DNA of 64,000 nt, from assembly GCF_014174405.1 (NCBI RefSeq), contig NZ_JACEGA010000001.1, positions 3,140,501 to 3,204,500 on the forward strand, written 5' to 3'. The stretch comes from Variimorphobacter saccharofermentans (GTDB lineage: Bacteria; Bacillota; Clostridia; Lachnospirales; Lachnospiraceae). A program made the position numbers and the translations under genes. Of the stretch, positions 1-8,524 are shown piece after piece (position 1 is the stretch's first letter; each line of letters opens with the position of its first letter). The notes beneath the pieces are model-generated. The model had not been told where the DNA came from. It worked only from the letters and a program-made list of their open reading frames with translations, and did not search any database.

Positions 1-620
1 GCACATAATGCTTTGCCATTCAGCCCCGGAGCATGGCCATCAACTCTCTTATGGTTATCGCTTGCATCAGCAATCTTCATATGCAAATCATCATTTCCAT
101 TGATTAATCCCATATAATCCATTACTTCAGCCAGTCCTAATACCCTTTCATCAGAGTAAAACTGTTTGAGGACTTCCGCATTGAGTTCAAAACCATTTTC
201 ATCCATGTCAGTTGCCGGAACACAGGAAGGTAATGCTACATAGACATCCAAAGGTAGGTCCTTTGAAGCCTCCAGCATATATCTTATACCATCCACACCA
301 CATACATTTGCTATTTCATGGGGATCCGTTATCACGGCAGTGGTTCCATGTTGCAGTACTGCTTTTGCAAACTCCACTGGCTTCATCATGGAGCTTTCCA
401 GATGAATATGTCCATCCAGGAAACCGGGAGATACATACTTACCAGTACAGTCAACCTCCGTAACACCTTCATACTGGCCTATTCCAACAATTTTACCACT
501 GCAAACCGCAATATCTCCATGTTCAATGCGTTCTGTAAACACATTAATAAATCTCGCATTCTTTAAAACCAGTTCCGCTTGTACCAAGCCTTGTGCGGCA
601 AGTAACTCCCTCTTCTGCAT
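1..620 (-). CDS. ade: adenine deaminase, N-terminal part (runs off the window)
   Basis: Cytoplasmic metal-dependent hydrolase of the amidohydrolase superfamily that deaminates adenine to hypoxanthine in purine salvage. Reading the minus strand from an ATG at 620 gives an open frame to the window edge, about 206 codons, starting MQKRELLAAQ. It carries the amidohydrolase metal motif in GFLDGHIHLESSMM (around residue 90), the usual Ade form, followed by a PHEIANVCG segment. The start has a GGGTGAG ribosome site just upstream. The C-terminal two thirds lie outside the window, so later metal ligands cannot be checked. No purine riboswitch-like fold was seen in the 190 bases upstream. Confidence 0.87.
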   Translation of the reverse strand, partial: MQKRELLAAQGLVQAELVLKNARFINVFTERIEHGDIAVCSGKIVGIGQYEGVTEVDCTGKYVSPGFLDGHIHLESSMMKPVEFAKAVLQHGTTAVITDPHEIANVCGVDGIRYMLEASKDLPLDVYVALPSCVPATDMDENGFELNAEVLKQFYSDERVLGLAEVMDYMGLINGNDDLHMKIADASDNHKRVDGHAPGLNGKALC

Positions 621-811
621 TCTCTCACCCTTTCAAAGGTGTATTCTATATTAAATGTTATTATATCATATTGGATAATATTAGTATTTACTCTATTATA
701 ATACCTTATAACATATCCTGTAAATCAATATTCATATAGCAAAGAACAGTAACTAATCACATTGACACAAGTTGGTAAATTTCGCACGTCTAATAATTAT
801 AGATATAAAGA

Positions 812-856
812 AGCTGCCGAAAACAACACGAAATTAAACTCTGTTTTCAGCAGCTT
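812..856 (-). terminator. terminator after degV
   Basis: Inverted repeat with arms GCTGCCGAAAACA and TGTTTTCAGCAGC, starting about 8 bases past the degV stop on the minus strand. It would close the degV transcript before the adenine deaminase gene. Confidence 0.65.
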
Positions 857-863
857 TCATTAT

Positions 864-1715
864 CTACTTATCATAATAAAGTATTCCCAGAGTATTAGGT
901 CCACAATGACTGGATATAACCCCTCCTGCCCTGGTAATAAGAATTTCTTTAAAATAATTTAGACTCTTAAGATAATCATAGGTTTCCTGCTCAATTGCAG
1001 GGTCAATTCCCGAATGGGTTATAAATACCCTCTCCGGATCAGCCTGCAATAGCATAGGCTCTAAATCCTTTCCATAATTACGGATAACCGACTGTTGTTT
1101 CCCCCGGTACTTTTTTGCGACACCCATTTTCCCTTTATTAACAGATATCATAGGTTTTAGCTTCAAAGCATTTCCAAAAAGAGCTGCAACAGCGCTGCAT
1201 CTTCCGCCACGGTGGAGATAAGTGAGCGTATCAACCACAAAAGAGGCTCTAACCTTCTCTCTGCACGCTTCGATTTCCTTAACAATCCAATCAGCTGACT
1301 TACCTTGTCTCGCATATTCTGCAGCACGCAGAACCTGTAAGCCGATACCGGTTGACAAGTTCTCAGAATTAATAACCCAGATATTCTGATAGGACAACTC
1401 CTCTGCTGCCATTCTGACAGTCTGACAGGTAACTGACATCTCTTCCGATATACCAAAGAATATGATATCATCCCCTGCTTCCACCATAGGACGTAACAGC
1501 TCAACAATATATCCTATCTCCGGTGCAGCGGTTTTGGGTGTTGAATTTACCTTTTCTGCCCATTCATAAATTTGATCCGGCGTAATTTCTTTCCCATCCA
1601 AATAGCTTTTCATATCCAATACAATATTCAATGGTATGATTGATATATTATATTTATCCAATAACTCTTGTGATAAATCACATGTACCATCCGCAACAAT
1701 TGATATCTTGCCCAT
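864..1715 (-). CDS. DegV family fatty-acid-binding protein
   Basis: DegV/FakB-type protein: this family binds a fatty acid between two domains and, as FakB, presents it to the fatty acid kinase FakA for phospholipid synthesis. About 283 residues, normal length. It opens with KISIVADGTCDLS, the typical DegV beta-strand and Ser/Thr loop, has VDTLTYLHRGGRCS near residue 165 (the conserved DTL.YL..GGR signature), then ITHSGIDP, and ends with the family's SSHCGPNTLGI block. The chosen start, MGKIS, has GGAGGAG five bases upstream; an ATG four codons earlier lies inside that ribosome site. No signal peptide, so cytosolic. It is a lone gene with its own terminator. The bound lipid cannot be predicted. 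Confidence 0.88.
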   Translation of the reverse strand: MGKISIVADGTCDLSQELLDKYNISIIPLNIVLDMKSYLDGKEITPDQIYEWAEKVNSTPKTAAPEIGYIVELLRPMVEAGDDIIFFGISEEMSVTCQTVRMAAEELSYQNIWVINSENLSTGIGLQVLRAAEYARQGKSADWIVKEIEACREKVRASFVVDTLTYLHRGGRCSAVAALFGNALKLKPMISVNKGKMGVAKKYRGKQQSVIRNYGKDLEPMLLQADPERVFITHSGIDPAIEQETYDYLKSLNYFKEILITRAGGVISSHCGPNTLGILYYDK

Positions 1716-1902
1716 GCTCTCCTCCATAAGGTGTATTATTAATACATAAACATCTAATTCAGGTTACCAATTCATTTATCCCTACTTCTTATTATAGATG
1801 TTTTTGTCCGATAGACAAGAGCTTTTTTATTCGGAAACATGGATCTAAGTATACGGTGGAATATTGCATAGCCTAATACACCGAAAAGATAAAACTTATT
1901 TG

Positions 1903-2295
1903 CTAACTATGCTTGATAAATTCCGTTCCGCACTTCGGACATCGAACTGCAATCTTCCCTTTCCCCCTGGGTATTCTGATTTTCTGCTTACAGGTTGGAC
2001 AAGTGTAGATATGATGGGTTTTTCTCTGGAGCATCCTATTTTTTTGTCTTTCGATAAAGAATCTTAATTTGTTAACAATTCGTAAATACACTTCGTTTTC
2101 CGAGGCTCTTTTATATCTGTTCTTTGAAAGCATACGTACATACATTATGATAAGTATAGCTACACCTGCAAAATAAAAGAGATTGCTAACAAGCATTGAT
2201 AGAACAACACATATTAACATAATGACCAGTAAAAATCGATTTAACTGATCATTCCCGTATCTTCCCTGCATAAAGCGATATAGCTTTTCTCTCAA
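1903..2295 (-). CDS. small membrane protein with C-terminal zinc ribbon
   Basis: Unnamed protein of 130 residues. Two adjacent hydrophobic segments (about residues 20-55) are followed by a basic cytosolic stretch and a C-terminal zinc ribbon: CPTCKQKI then CPKCGTEF, a classic CxxC...CxxC pair about 20 residues apart. The translation starts at TTG, supported by GGGGTG seven bases upstream; the overlapping ATG is in another frame. The architecture suggests a membrane-tethered zinc-ribbon protein of unknown role. Neighbours (degV, AraC) give no functional clue. I recognise the fold but not the family. Confidence 0.72.
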   Translation of the reverse strand: MREKLYRFMQGRYGNDQLNRFLLVIMLICVVLSMLVSNLFYFAGVAILIIMYVRMLSKNRYKRASENEVYLRIVNKLRFFIERQKNRMLQRKTHHIYTCPTCKQKIRIPRGKGKIAVRCPKCGTEFIKHS

Positions 2296-2467
2296 TCATT
2301 TCACCCCTTCCTGGCTGTCACATGAATCACCTGTATATGAAGAGTTTCACATGCAAAACTTTCTATACAATAAAAATCACTTGCTGATTATTATAATATA
2401 AGCTTAATCCCGGTGTAATACAATTAAGAAAATCTATAATATATAAAATTTATGTAAAGCATATTAT

Positions 2468-3319
2468 TTAATCCAGATACTGTGCGTTCTTCGGGATTGT
2501 ACTATAAGCTTTTTTAAATGCTCTGGAAAATGTAGAATAATTCTTAAAGCCGCTTTGAAAGCAGGCCTCTGTAACCGTACAACCGTTTCGTAATAAATTC
2601 TTAGCAAGAAGCAGACGCTTCTCCGTAATATAATTTCCTATTGTATATCCAGTCTCTTCCTTGAAATAGTGCATCAGGTAGTATCGGTTCAGGAAGAAGT
2701 GCTCTGACAAATGATCAATCGTAATATCCCGGGTTATGTTTTCATTGATATATTCTATCATGTGAAGCAGCTTCGAGTTCCCTAAACTTGCATCAAGATA
2801 ATTAATATGATTAGAAATGACGGTTCGATTGAGCTGAATCATAAACTCCAAAAAGAGTATTTTCTGATAAAGTTCCTTGGCAAATGCATTATCTGAAAAG
2901 GAATATTCTAATTCCTTACACACCTGGTAAAGCTTACTTTTGTCAAGGGAGGTCACTCTAAGTACATTGGAATGTTCATTTTTTGCCCGTTCAAAGCAAT
3001 TATTCAGATCACTGTCCTTTTCTGAATAGGAGTCCAGGAACTTGGTAGACACATAGATAATAATTCTTTCATATTCCGAATCGTCCAGCACAGCCGGTCT
3101 ATGAATTTCTCCGGCATTTACCAGCACGATATCATAAGGCTTTAGCAAATAGCTTTTACCTTCAATGGTATAATTAATATTTCCCTTCAGAAAAATCATG
3201 ATCTTATTGAAATCATGATAATGGAATTCATATATTTTTCGTTGTCGATCCAGAATATGAAACATTTTAAAATCATGATTCAGATACCCAACCTTCTCAA
3301 ATTCCTTCAATCTCATCAT
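2468..3319 (-). CDS. AraC family regulator with N-terminal cupin
   Basis: Transcription factor of 283 residues. The N-terminal half is a cupin-like sugar-sensing domain (FHYHDFNKIMIFLKG, then KPYDIVLVNAGEIHRP, with metal/ligand histidines). The C-terminal 100 residues hold two helix-turn-helix motifs: FFLNRYYLMHYFKEETGYTI around residue 210 and the second HTH ending in SGFKNYSTFSRAFKKAY. It is transcribed away from the dapA-type gene, and a direct repeat of the AraC-operator kind lies in the 140-base gap, so it probably controls that gene and itself. The inducer is unknown; placement beside a uronate locus suggests a sugar or sugar acid. Confidence 0.88.
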   Translation of the reverse strand: MMRLKEFEKVGYLNHDFKMFHILDRQRKIYEFHYHDFNKIMIFLKGNINYTIEGKSYLLKPYDIVLVNAGEIHRPAVLDDSEYERIIIYVSTKFLDSYSEKDSDLNNCFERAKNEHSNVLRVTSLDKSKLYQVCKELEYSFSDNAFAKELYQKILFLEFMIQLNRTVISNHINYLDASLGNSKLLHMIEYINENITRDITIDHLSEHFFLNRYYLMHYFKEETGYTIGNYITEKRLLLAKNLLRNGCTVTEACFQSGFKNYSTFSRAFKKAYSTIPKNAQYLD

Positions 3320-3360
3320 CCCTCTCAGTAAGCAATAACCGGTACTTAATTTTATTTTAT

Positions 3361-3402
3361 AGCATTATATGCAATATTTAAAGCATTATATCTATATTTT
3401 TA
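3361..3402 (+). promoter_or_regulatory. direct repeat operator for the AraC regulator
   Basis: AGCATTATAT occurs at 3361-3370 and again at 3382-3391, both followed by a similar A/T block (ATATTT). The spacing is 21 bases, two helical turns, as in AraC-family half-site pairs. The downstream copy sits next to the expected -35 of a promoter whose -10 TATAAT is at about 3418-3423, upstream of the dapA-type gene. The -35 is poor, which fits activator dependence. Confidence 0.5.
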
Positions 3403-3465
3403 TAAAATAATGTCCTGTATAATGGTATTACAACGATAGAATTGAATCATATAGGAGGTTTTCAT

Positions 3466-4368
3466 ATGCAGCCCAGCGGTGTTTGGTTACCAATAATCAC
3501 TCCTTTTCAGAATGGGAGAATCGACTATAAATCCTACAAAAGAATGATTAATCACTATGTAGAGAAAGGGATTAGCGGTATTATTCCTCTAGGTACAACC
3601 GGAGAAGTTCCCACCTTAAGTGATTTTGAATTCGAAGAAATGATTGAGAAAACCATGGAATATGTCAACGGAAGACTTCCCGTATATGTAGGCGTTGGAG
3701 GAAACTATACCGCGAAAGTAATTAAGAAAATAAAAATAGCTGAATATTATGATATACAGGGTATTCTTTCAGTATGCCCATACTATAACCGTCCTAATCA
3801 ACAGGGTATATTCGAGCATTTTAAAAGTATAGCAGATGAGACTTATCTAAATATTATTCTATATAATATACCATACCGAACCGGTGTGAATATCGAAAAT
3901 GAAACAGTGCATCGCTTAGCCGAGTGCAAAAACATTATCGGTATTAAGGATGCCAGTGGAGATATGAAGCAGACTATGGCACTCCTCATGAACCCACCAA
4001 AGGATTTCTCCGTATTAACAGGTGAAGATATCCTATTCTATCTAACTCTTACATTAGGCGGCCAGGGTGGCATTCTTGCATCCTCTCATTTAAAGACAGA
4101 ATTATTTGTATCTGTATACAATCTGATAAAAGGAAACAACCAGGAAGCTGCCTTCAAGATATGGAAGGAGTTATATGAATTTATACCACTCTTATTCAAG
4201 GAACCCAATCCGGCTCCAATTAAGTACTGTCTCCATAAAAATGGTCTGATTGGATCCCCAGAGGTACGGCTTCCATTAACAGAAATTTCGGAGGCCTTAA
4301 AGAAACAGCTTAACCCCATATTGGATAAAAATATCAATACAAATATACTTCTGACAGCCGCTATGTAA
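3466..4368 (+). CDS. dapA: 4-hydroxy-tetrahydrodipicolinate synthase (DapA/NAL family aldolase)
   Basis: Class I aldolase TIM-barrel of 300 residues. DapA condenses pyruvate with aspartate semialdehyde in lysine and peptidoglycan precursor synthesis. With the start at ATG 3466 (AGGAGG seven bases upstream; an in-frame TTG at 3442 precedes that site), the key residues fall on the E. coli DapA numbers: Thr44-Thr45 in GTTGE, Tyr133 in YNIPYRTG, Arg138, and the Schiff-base Lys161 in GIKDASGD. This favours DapA over N-acetylneuraminate lyase, which has GSTGE. The context is odd: divergent from an AraC regulator and beside a sugar-acid locus, not with other lysine genes. It may be a paralogue acting on a pyruvate-derived sugar acid such as 2-keto-3-deoxygluconate. 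Confidence 0.8.
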   Translation: MQPSGVWLPIITPFQNGRIDYKSYKRMINHYVEKGISGIIPLGTTGEVPTLSDFEFEEMIEKTMEYVNGRLPVYVGVGGNYTAKVIKKIKIAEYYDIQGILSVCPYYNRPNQQGIFEHFKSIADETYLNIILYNIPYRTGVNIENETVHRLAECKNIIGIKDASGDMKQTMALLMNPPKDFSVLTGEDILFYLTLTLGGQGGILASSHLKTELFVSVYNLIKGNNQEAAFKIWKELYEFIPLLFKEPNPAPIKYCLHKNGLIGSPEVRLPLTEISEALKKQLNPILDKNINTNILLTAAM

Positions 4369-4390
4369 TGCCTCATATATTTAAGTAATG

Positions 4391-4466
4391 ATAAAAGGAT
4401 AGCAATCGTCTGTAACCGTTCTTTCCTCCTCTAGAAAGAGTTACAAAAGGATTGTTATCCTTTTAT
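4391..4466. terminator. bidirectional terminator between convergent genes
   Basis: Long hairpin: ATAAAAGGATAGCAATC at 4391-4407 pairs with GATTGTTATCCTTTTAT at 4450-4466, and the inner arms TGTAAC and GTTACA extend it. A/T runs at both ends let it work for the dapA-type gene (+) and the esterase gene (-). Confidence 0.8.
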
Positions 4467-4478
4467 ATTATTAAGGTC

Positions 4479-6329
4479 TTACTGTATATCCATACGAAAA
4501 CCCGTAGCGGGTAGACCTGCATCATTAAAGAAATTGATGTTCGTCGGATTATCACACCATGCGTATCGAACCGATACCGGTGTATTCACTCTCTTTGAAG
4601 TCAAATACACACATCTTCCTTTTCTTATCGCAGAGGCTTCGTAAAAGCAACCATCCTCACCGGCTATTTCAAAATTCGTGAGAAGCTGCTCCTGCTTCGT
4701 ATCTTCCAGATGTTGAAAACTGATTATTACACAGTTCTCAATTGTGCTTATCTCATTCGGTATAGGTCCGCTATATACGATATTCTCCTTGTAAATCAAA
4801 TGCATCGCTGCCTTCGCTAACCGTACTCCAATTATCTTTTTGTTCTGTGGATGCAGATCATTCCACTCTCCAACATCCAATGCGGTTACCATAGCTACCT
4901 TCGGCAATGATAAGCTTTTTCTTTGCTGATCCCTGAGTTCTGCCCAGCCAGTATCTTCTGTTGTATTGAGTGGTTCTCTATAGTTGGGCAACTGTACATA
5001 GATAAAAGGAACCTCCCATCCGAATAATTTGCGCCAATCAGATACCATGGCTGCGAACTCATCCGCATAATCCTTTGGCCTTCCGGTATTTGACTCTCCC
5101 TGATACCATAGTACTCCATTGATTTGGATTTTTGCTAAAGGAACGACAGTAGCATTATAGAAACCGATGGGAAGAAGTGGAGGAAATAGTACCGAAGGCA
5201 TAACGGTATTTGATTTTTTACCTACCTTATAATACCAATCCCCTTCCAGATTGATAGTTTCTCCATTATAATAAACATGATATGGTTTTCCAGCTATCGT
5301 TCCTCCGTTATTCTGATTAATTACTATACGAACAGTAATTAAATTATAGCCATTTTTCAGAACTCCTTTTGGTATGCTGTATTTTCTGGGTGGATAACGA
5401 TATTCGGTCCTTCCGATTAAAGTCCCGTTAATCCATACCCTGTCAGAATCAATAATACTTCCCATATAAATATAAGCATTATCTTCCTTCTGTTCAGAGC
5501 CCAGATAAAGTTCTCTGCACAGATAAACGGAACCACTAAAGGGTTCGTCCATATAATCTGATACTAAGGAAGGAATTCTGCAGGTATTCCATTTCAGATA
5601 CTCCTTAGAAAAGTCAAAATGCTCCTCTTCCTTTTCTATTGCTTCTAACCATTTATTTGCATCTTCCTGCTGCTTCTGAATGAAGGAATGGAAATAGTGA
5701 ATGTCCTGAAAATCTTCGACTTCTGCCTCAAAAGATCCAAACCTTCTCAGAGTAACAGGATTCATCCAGGATTCAATTGTAGATCCTCCGACAGCGGTCA
5801 TGATCAAACCAACTGGGACATGATACTTTTCCCATATTTCCTTTGCAAAGAAAAGACCTACTGCGCTGAAGTCCATAATAGCATCGCCAGTTGCTTTCTT
5901 CCATTCAGCTGTACACATATATTTTTCAGGTTCCTTAAAATTAAAAGTAGCTGGTATCAGATACTGTCGTATCTCCGGTATATTAGTTCGACTTACTTCC
6001 TCAGCAGACACATCCAGTACACGCCTAACCGGTAGTTCCATATTCGACTGCCCGCTTAAGATATAGACATCTCCAAATAATATGTCCGAAATTGTAATCT
6101 CACTACTTCCTGTCACCGTTATACAATAGGGTCCTCCAGCAGGAACGGGTGGAAGCTCTACACTAAATTCGTGATTGTCCGAAACTCTGGCACAGTATTC
6201 TTTCCCATTGAAACTTACTGTAACCATTTCAGCCAACGAATCCGTTCCATAAATCCGATTCGTTTTATCCCTCTGTAAAACCATTCCTTCACGTAAAATA
6301 GGCGAAAGTATAAGTCCTTTATTCTCCAT
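4479..6329 (-). CDS. sialate O-acetylesterase-type carbohydrate esterase (SGNH fold)
   Basis: 616-residue SASA/CE6-like esterase expected to remove O-acetyl groups from sugars. The nucleophile block GQSNMELP is near residue 92, the second block WYQGESN near residue 406, and the Asp-x-x-His block DLHPQNK near residue 490: the complete SGNH set. Between blocks one and two lies a beta-sandwich segment (about residues 215-390, with SVYLCRELYLG and RVWINGTLIG) resembling the galactose-binding insert of sialate O-acetylesterases. No signal peptide, so it should act in the cytoplasm on imported oligosaccharides, consistent with the upstream transporter and mannonate dehydratase. The natural substrate is more likely acetylated hemicellulose or pectin fragments than sialic acid. 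GAGG precedes the ATG. Confidence 0.82.
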   Translation of the reverse strand: MENKGLILSPILREGMVLQRDKTNRIYGTDSLAEMVTVSFNGKEYCARVSDNHEFSVELPPVPAGGPYCITVTGSSEITISDILFGDVYILSGQSNMELPVRRVLDVSAEEVSRTNIPEIRQYLIPATFNFKEPEKYMCTAEWKKATGDAIMDFSAVGLFFAKEIWEKYHVPVGLIMTAVGGSTIESWMNPVTLRRFGSFEAEVEDFQDIHYFHSFIQKQQEDANKWLEAIEKEEEHFDFSKEYLKWNTCRIPSLVSDYMDEPFSGSVYLCRELYLGSEQKEDNAYIYMGSIIDSDRVWINGTLIGRTEYRYPPRKYSIPKGVLKNGYNLITVRIVINQNNGGTIAGKPYHVYYNGETINLEGDWYYKVGKKSNTVMPSVLFPPLLPIGFYNATVVPLAKIQINGVLWYQGESNTGRPKDYADEFAAMVSDWRKLFGWEVPFIYVQLPNYREPLNTTEDTGWAELRDQQRKSLSLPKVAMVTALDVGEWNDLHPQNKKIIGVRLAKAAMHLIYKENIVYSGPIPNEISTIENCVIISFQHLEDTKQEQLLTNFEIAGEDGCFYEASAIRKGRCVYLTSKRVNTPVSVRYAWCDNPTNINFFNDAGLPATGFRMDIQ

Positions 6330-6456
6330 TACTGATCCTCGCTATTCATATCAATATTTTCATCAGCAGCATTATTAGTATTTACATATTCTATTATCAA
6401 ATCGTGTTATTTGCTGAAATTCATATCCACGAATAAAAAAAGCATTCGCAATAATT

Positions 6457-6487
6457 ATTATAGTAATAACACGAACCACACTTTCAA
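6457..6487 (-). promoter_or_regulatory. candidate promoter of the esterase gene
   Basis: On the minus strand TTGAAA (6482-6487) is followed after 19 bases by TATAAT (6457-6462), about 130 bases upstream of the esterase start. The spacing is two bases longer than optimal. It lies in the 270-base gap after the GntR gene; the gap otherwise holds only a weak CAGGC/GCCTG dyad near 6551-6577. Confidence 0.4.
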
Positions 6488-6598
6488 GCTTAATATCCAA
6501 TTGTATTTATAATTATATTAATATAAAAATGGCAATAAAGCAAATCATTCCAGGCCATATAAAACAGTTTGCCTGAAATTCATAACGAACATTTCCCA

Positions 6599-7279
6599 TC
6601 ATTGTACACTAAAGTATTCGGGATATTTTTCCATGATTACATCCTGATCCAGTTTATATCTTGAGAGGTGCTTTACTATAAATTCAGCAGCCAACTCCTT
6701 ATTCTTGAGACTAATTGCATTTAGTATTGCTTTATGGTCTGATACAATTTTAATTTCTTTCACAGAATATAAGCTTAGTGTCCGGATACGATCAAAATGG
6801 CTTAACATGCTTTCCATAAGATTATAAATGCGTTCTTTGTTACACATTACAAAAAGGGAACGATGGAATTCATTATCAAGTTCCATTATTTTATCTGCCG
6901 ATCTGCTGTCCAGATAAAATTCCTGAAGCTTTATATTCTCCTCCAGTATTGCCAGCTTTTCTTCGTTTATCGTCTCACACAATTCTTCTACAACCGCTTT
7001 TTCCAAAATTTTTCGTAAGAATACTGTTTCTTCTACAACATCAAAGTTAATATGGGATATTACACAGCCTCTCTGTGGATAAACTTCAATCAGGTTGCTC
7101 TTTTGTAATTCTTGCAGAGCTTCCCTGACAGGGGTTCTGCTCATACCTAGCTTTTTGGCAAGTTCATTTTCACTGACAGTGCTACCTGGCTTTAATCGCA
7201 ATGAAATGATATTCTCACGAATTTGTCTTAACGCATATTCCCTAGCATTCTCTCTCATGATTCGATTCGAAATTACCAT
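6599..7279 (-). CDS. GntR family regulator, FadR/FCD subfamily (UxuR/KdgR-like)
   Basis: Repressor of about 226 residues. The N-terminal winged HTH shows the GntR signature (LRLKPGSTVSENELAKKLGMSRT, shortened here to ELAKKLGMSRTPVREAL) and the C-terminal all-helical FCD ligand domain carries the usual histidines (DNEFHRSLF, SDHKAILNAI, FIVKHLSRY). FCD regulators commonly bind uronates or their breakdown products. It lies 30 bases after uxuA in the same direction, so it is probably co-transcribed and autoregulated. The start at 7279 is preferred because GAGGGG lies about eight bases upstream; the earlier in-frame ATG is almost on top of its AAGG. Confidence 0.87.
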   Translation of the reverse strand: MVISNRIMRENAREYALRQIRENIISLRLKPGSTVSENELAKKLGMSRTPVREALQELQKSNLIEVYPQRGCVISHINFDVVEETVFLRKILEKAVVEELCETINEEKLAILEENIKLQEFYLDSRSADKIMELDNEFHRSLFVMCNKERIYNLMESMLSHFDRIRTLSLYSVKEIKIVSDHKAILNAISLKNKELAAEFIVKHLSRYKLDQDVIMEKYPEYFSVQ

Positions 7280-7311
7280 TGCTACACCCCTCATCCTTCC
7301 ACAGTAATTGA

Positions 7312-8391
7312 TTACCGCTTTTGGGAACTCTTATGGATCGCCTCCCATAAGCCTAATAGGTAATTGGCTCCCAACGCTCTATCATATAAACCATAACCGG
7401 GTCTCGCTTGTTCTCCCCATATCATTCTTCCATGATCCGGTCGAATATATCCAGTAAAACCATTGTCATGGAAAGCTTTTACTATCTCATACATATCCAG
7501 ATCTCCACATGGACTGTAGTGAGCTGATTCTGTAAAATTTTTCTCTGAGGAATGCTTCACATTACGAATATGTGCAAAATGAACACGTCCCTGTGATACA
7601 AATTCACTGATAATAGCAGGGAGGTCATTACTTAAGTCTCCACCCAGAGAACCGGTACATATCGTTAAACCATTATATGGACTTGAATTCAAGCTCAAAA
7701 ATTTTCGTATTTTATCAATATTATTGATTACCTTCGGAAGCCCAAATATACTAAACGGTGGATCATCCGGATGAATCGCCATCTTAACATCATATTTTTC
7801 TGCATAGGGAATCACAGCGTCAAGAAAATATTTCAGATTACTCCAGAACTGTTCCTCAGGTAGACTTTGATAAAACTCAATGTCTGCAGACATGACTCCC
7901 ATTCTCTCCGGTTCCCATCCGGGAAGAGAAAAGCCTTTGGAATTGCCAATCATTTCATTTGCTACTGCAGCTGGATTTAGCTTTAGAACCTCCTCATGAT
8001 TATATGCCATTGCAGTACTACCATCCTTCAGTGGATATGCCAATTCGCTTCGTAACCAGTCCATCACCGGCATCAGATTATAGCACAAGCATTTTACACC
8101 TATCTTTGATAGATTCTCTATGGATTTAATATAATTCTCGATATACTTGTCTCTTGAGGGTAGTCCTTTCTTAATGTCCTCATGAACATTGATACTTTCA
8201 ATTACTTCCAGTTCTAAACCTGCCGCATTCACTTCCTCACGCAGCTTGATTAATCGGTCAAGCGGCCATACTTCGCCAACCGGAATATCAGTCAGCATGG
8301 CTGCCACCCCGGTAATACCCGGAATTTGTCTTATTTGTTCTAATGTAACACTGTCATCTCCACCGGGAAACCAGCGAAATATCATTTTCAT
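7312..8391 (-). CDS. uxuA: mannonate dehydratase
   Basis: Converts D-mannonate to 2-keto-3-deoxy-D-gluconate in glucuronate breakdown. 359 residues from MKMIFRWF, the family's normal start, with AAGGAG upstream; a longer in-frame ATG at 8439 would add 16 atypical residues. Family blocks are present: PGITGVAAMLTDIPVGEVWP near the N-terminus and the metal ligands in AIHPDDPP, CTGSLG, HIRNVKH and RPDHGRMIWGE. Cytoplasmic TIM-barrel enzyme. It follows an LplABC-like transporter and precedes the FCD regulator, so the imported substrate probably contains glucuronic acid. Uronate isomerase, fructuronate reductase, KDG kinase and KDPG aldolase genes are not in the window. Confidence 0.95.
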   Translation of the reverse strand: MKMIFRWFPGGDDSVTLEQIRQIPGITGVAAMLTDIPVGEVWPLDRLIKLREEVNAAGLELEVIESINVHEDIKKGLPSRDKYIENYIKSIENLSKIGVKCLCYNLMPVMDWLRSELAYPLKDGSTAMAYNHEEVLKLNPAAVANEMIGNSKGFSLPGWEPERMGVMSADIEFYQSLPEEQFWSNLKYFLDAVIPYAEKYDVKMAIHPDDPPFSIFGLPKVINNIDKIRKFLSLNSSPYNGLTICTGSLGGDLSNDLPAIISEFVSQGRVHFAHIRNVKHSSEKNFTESAHYSPCGDLDMYEIVKAFHDNGFTGYIRPDHGRMIWGEQARPGYGLYDRALGANYLLGLWEAIHKSSQKR

Positions 8392-8419
8392 ATCGTCTTC
8401 TCCTTGATTGTTTTCATAG

Positions 8420-8480
8420 GAAGGGTTCTCAAACAACACAAAGCATTATAACATAACTTATGTTCATAAGAGAACCCTTC
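8420..8480 (-). promoter_or_regulatory. stem-loop 3' of the binding-protein gene, enclosing a putative operator and promoter
   Basis: Arms GAAGGGTTCTC (8420-8430) and GAGAACCCTTC (8470-8480) are perfect 11-base complements. Within the loop, CTTATGTTCATAAG (8457-8470) is a 14-base palindrome and, downstream on the minus strand, TATAAT (8445-8450) could be a -10. So the gap before uxuA may both end most binding-protein transcripts and carry a regulated internal promoter for uxuA and gntR. Confidence 0.5.
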
Positions 8481-8524
8481 ACTATATTTTTACTTAATAA
8501 ATGGTATTTCTGTTAATATAATTA

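Noticed and set aside
621..811. Possible purine riboswitch before the adenine deaminase gene
   Set aside because: No three-way junction core sequence of the purine class could be found on the minus strand.
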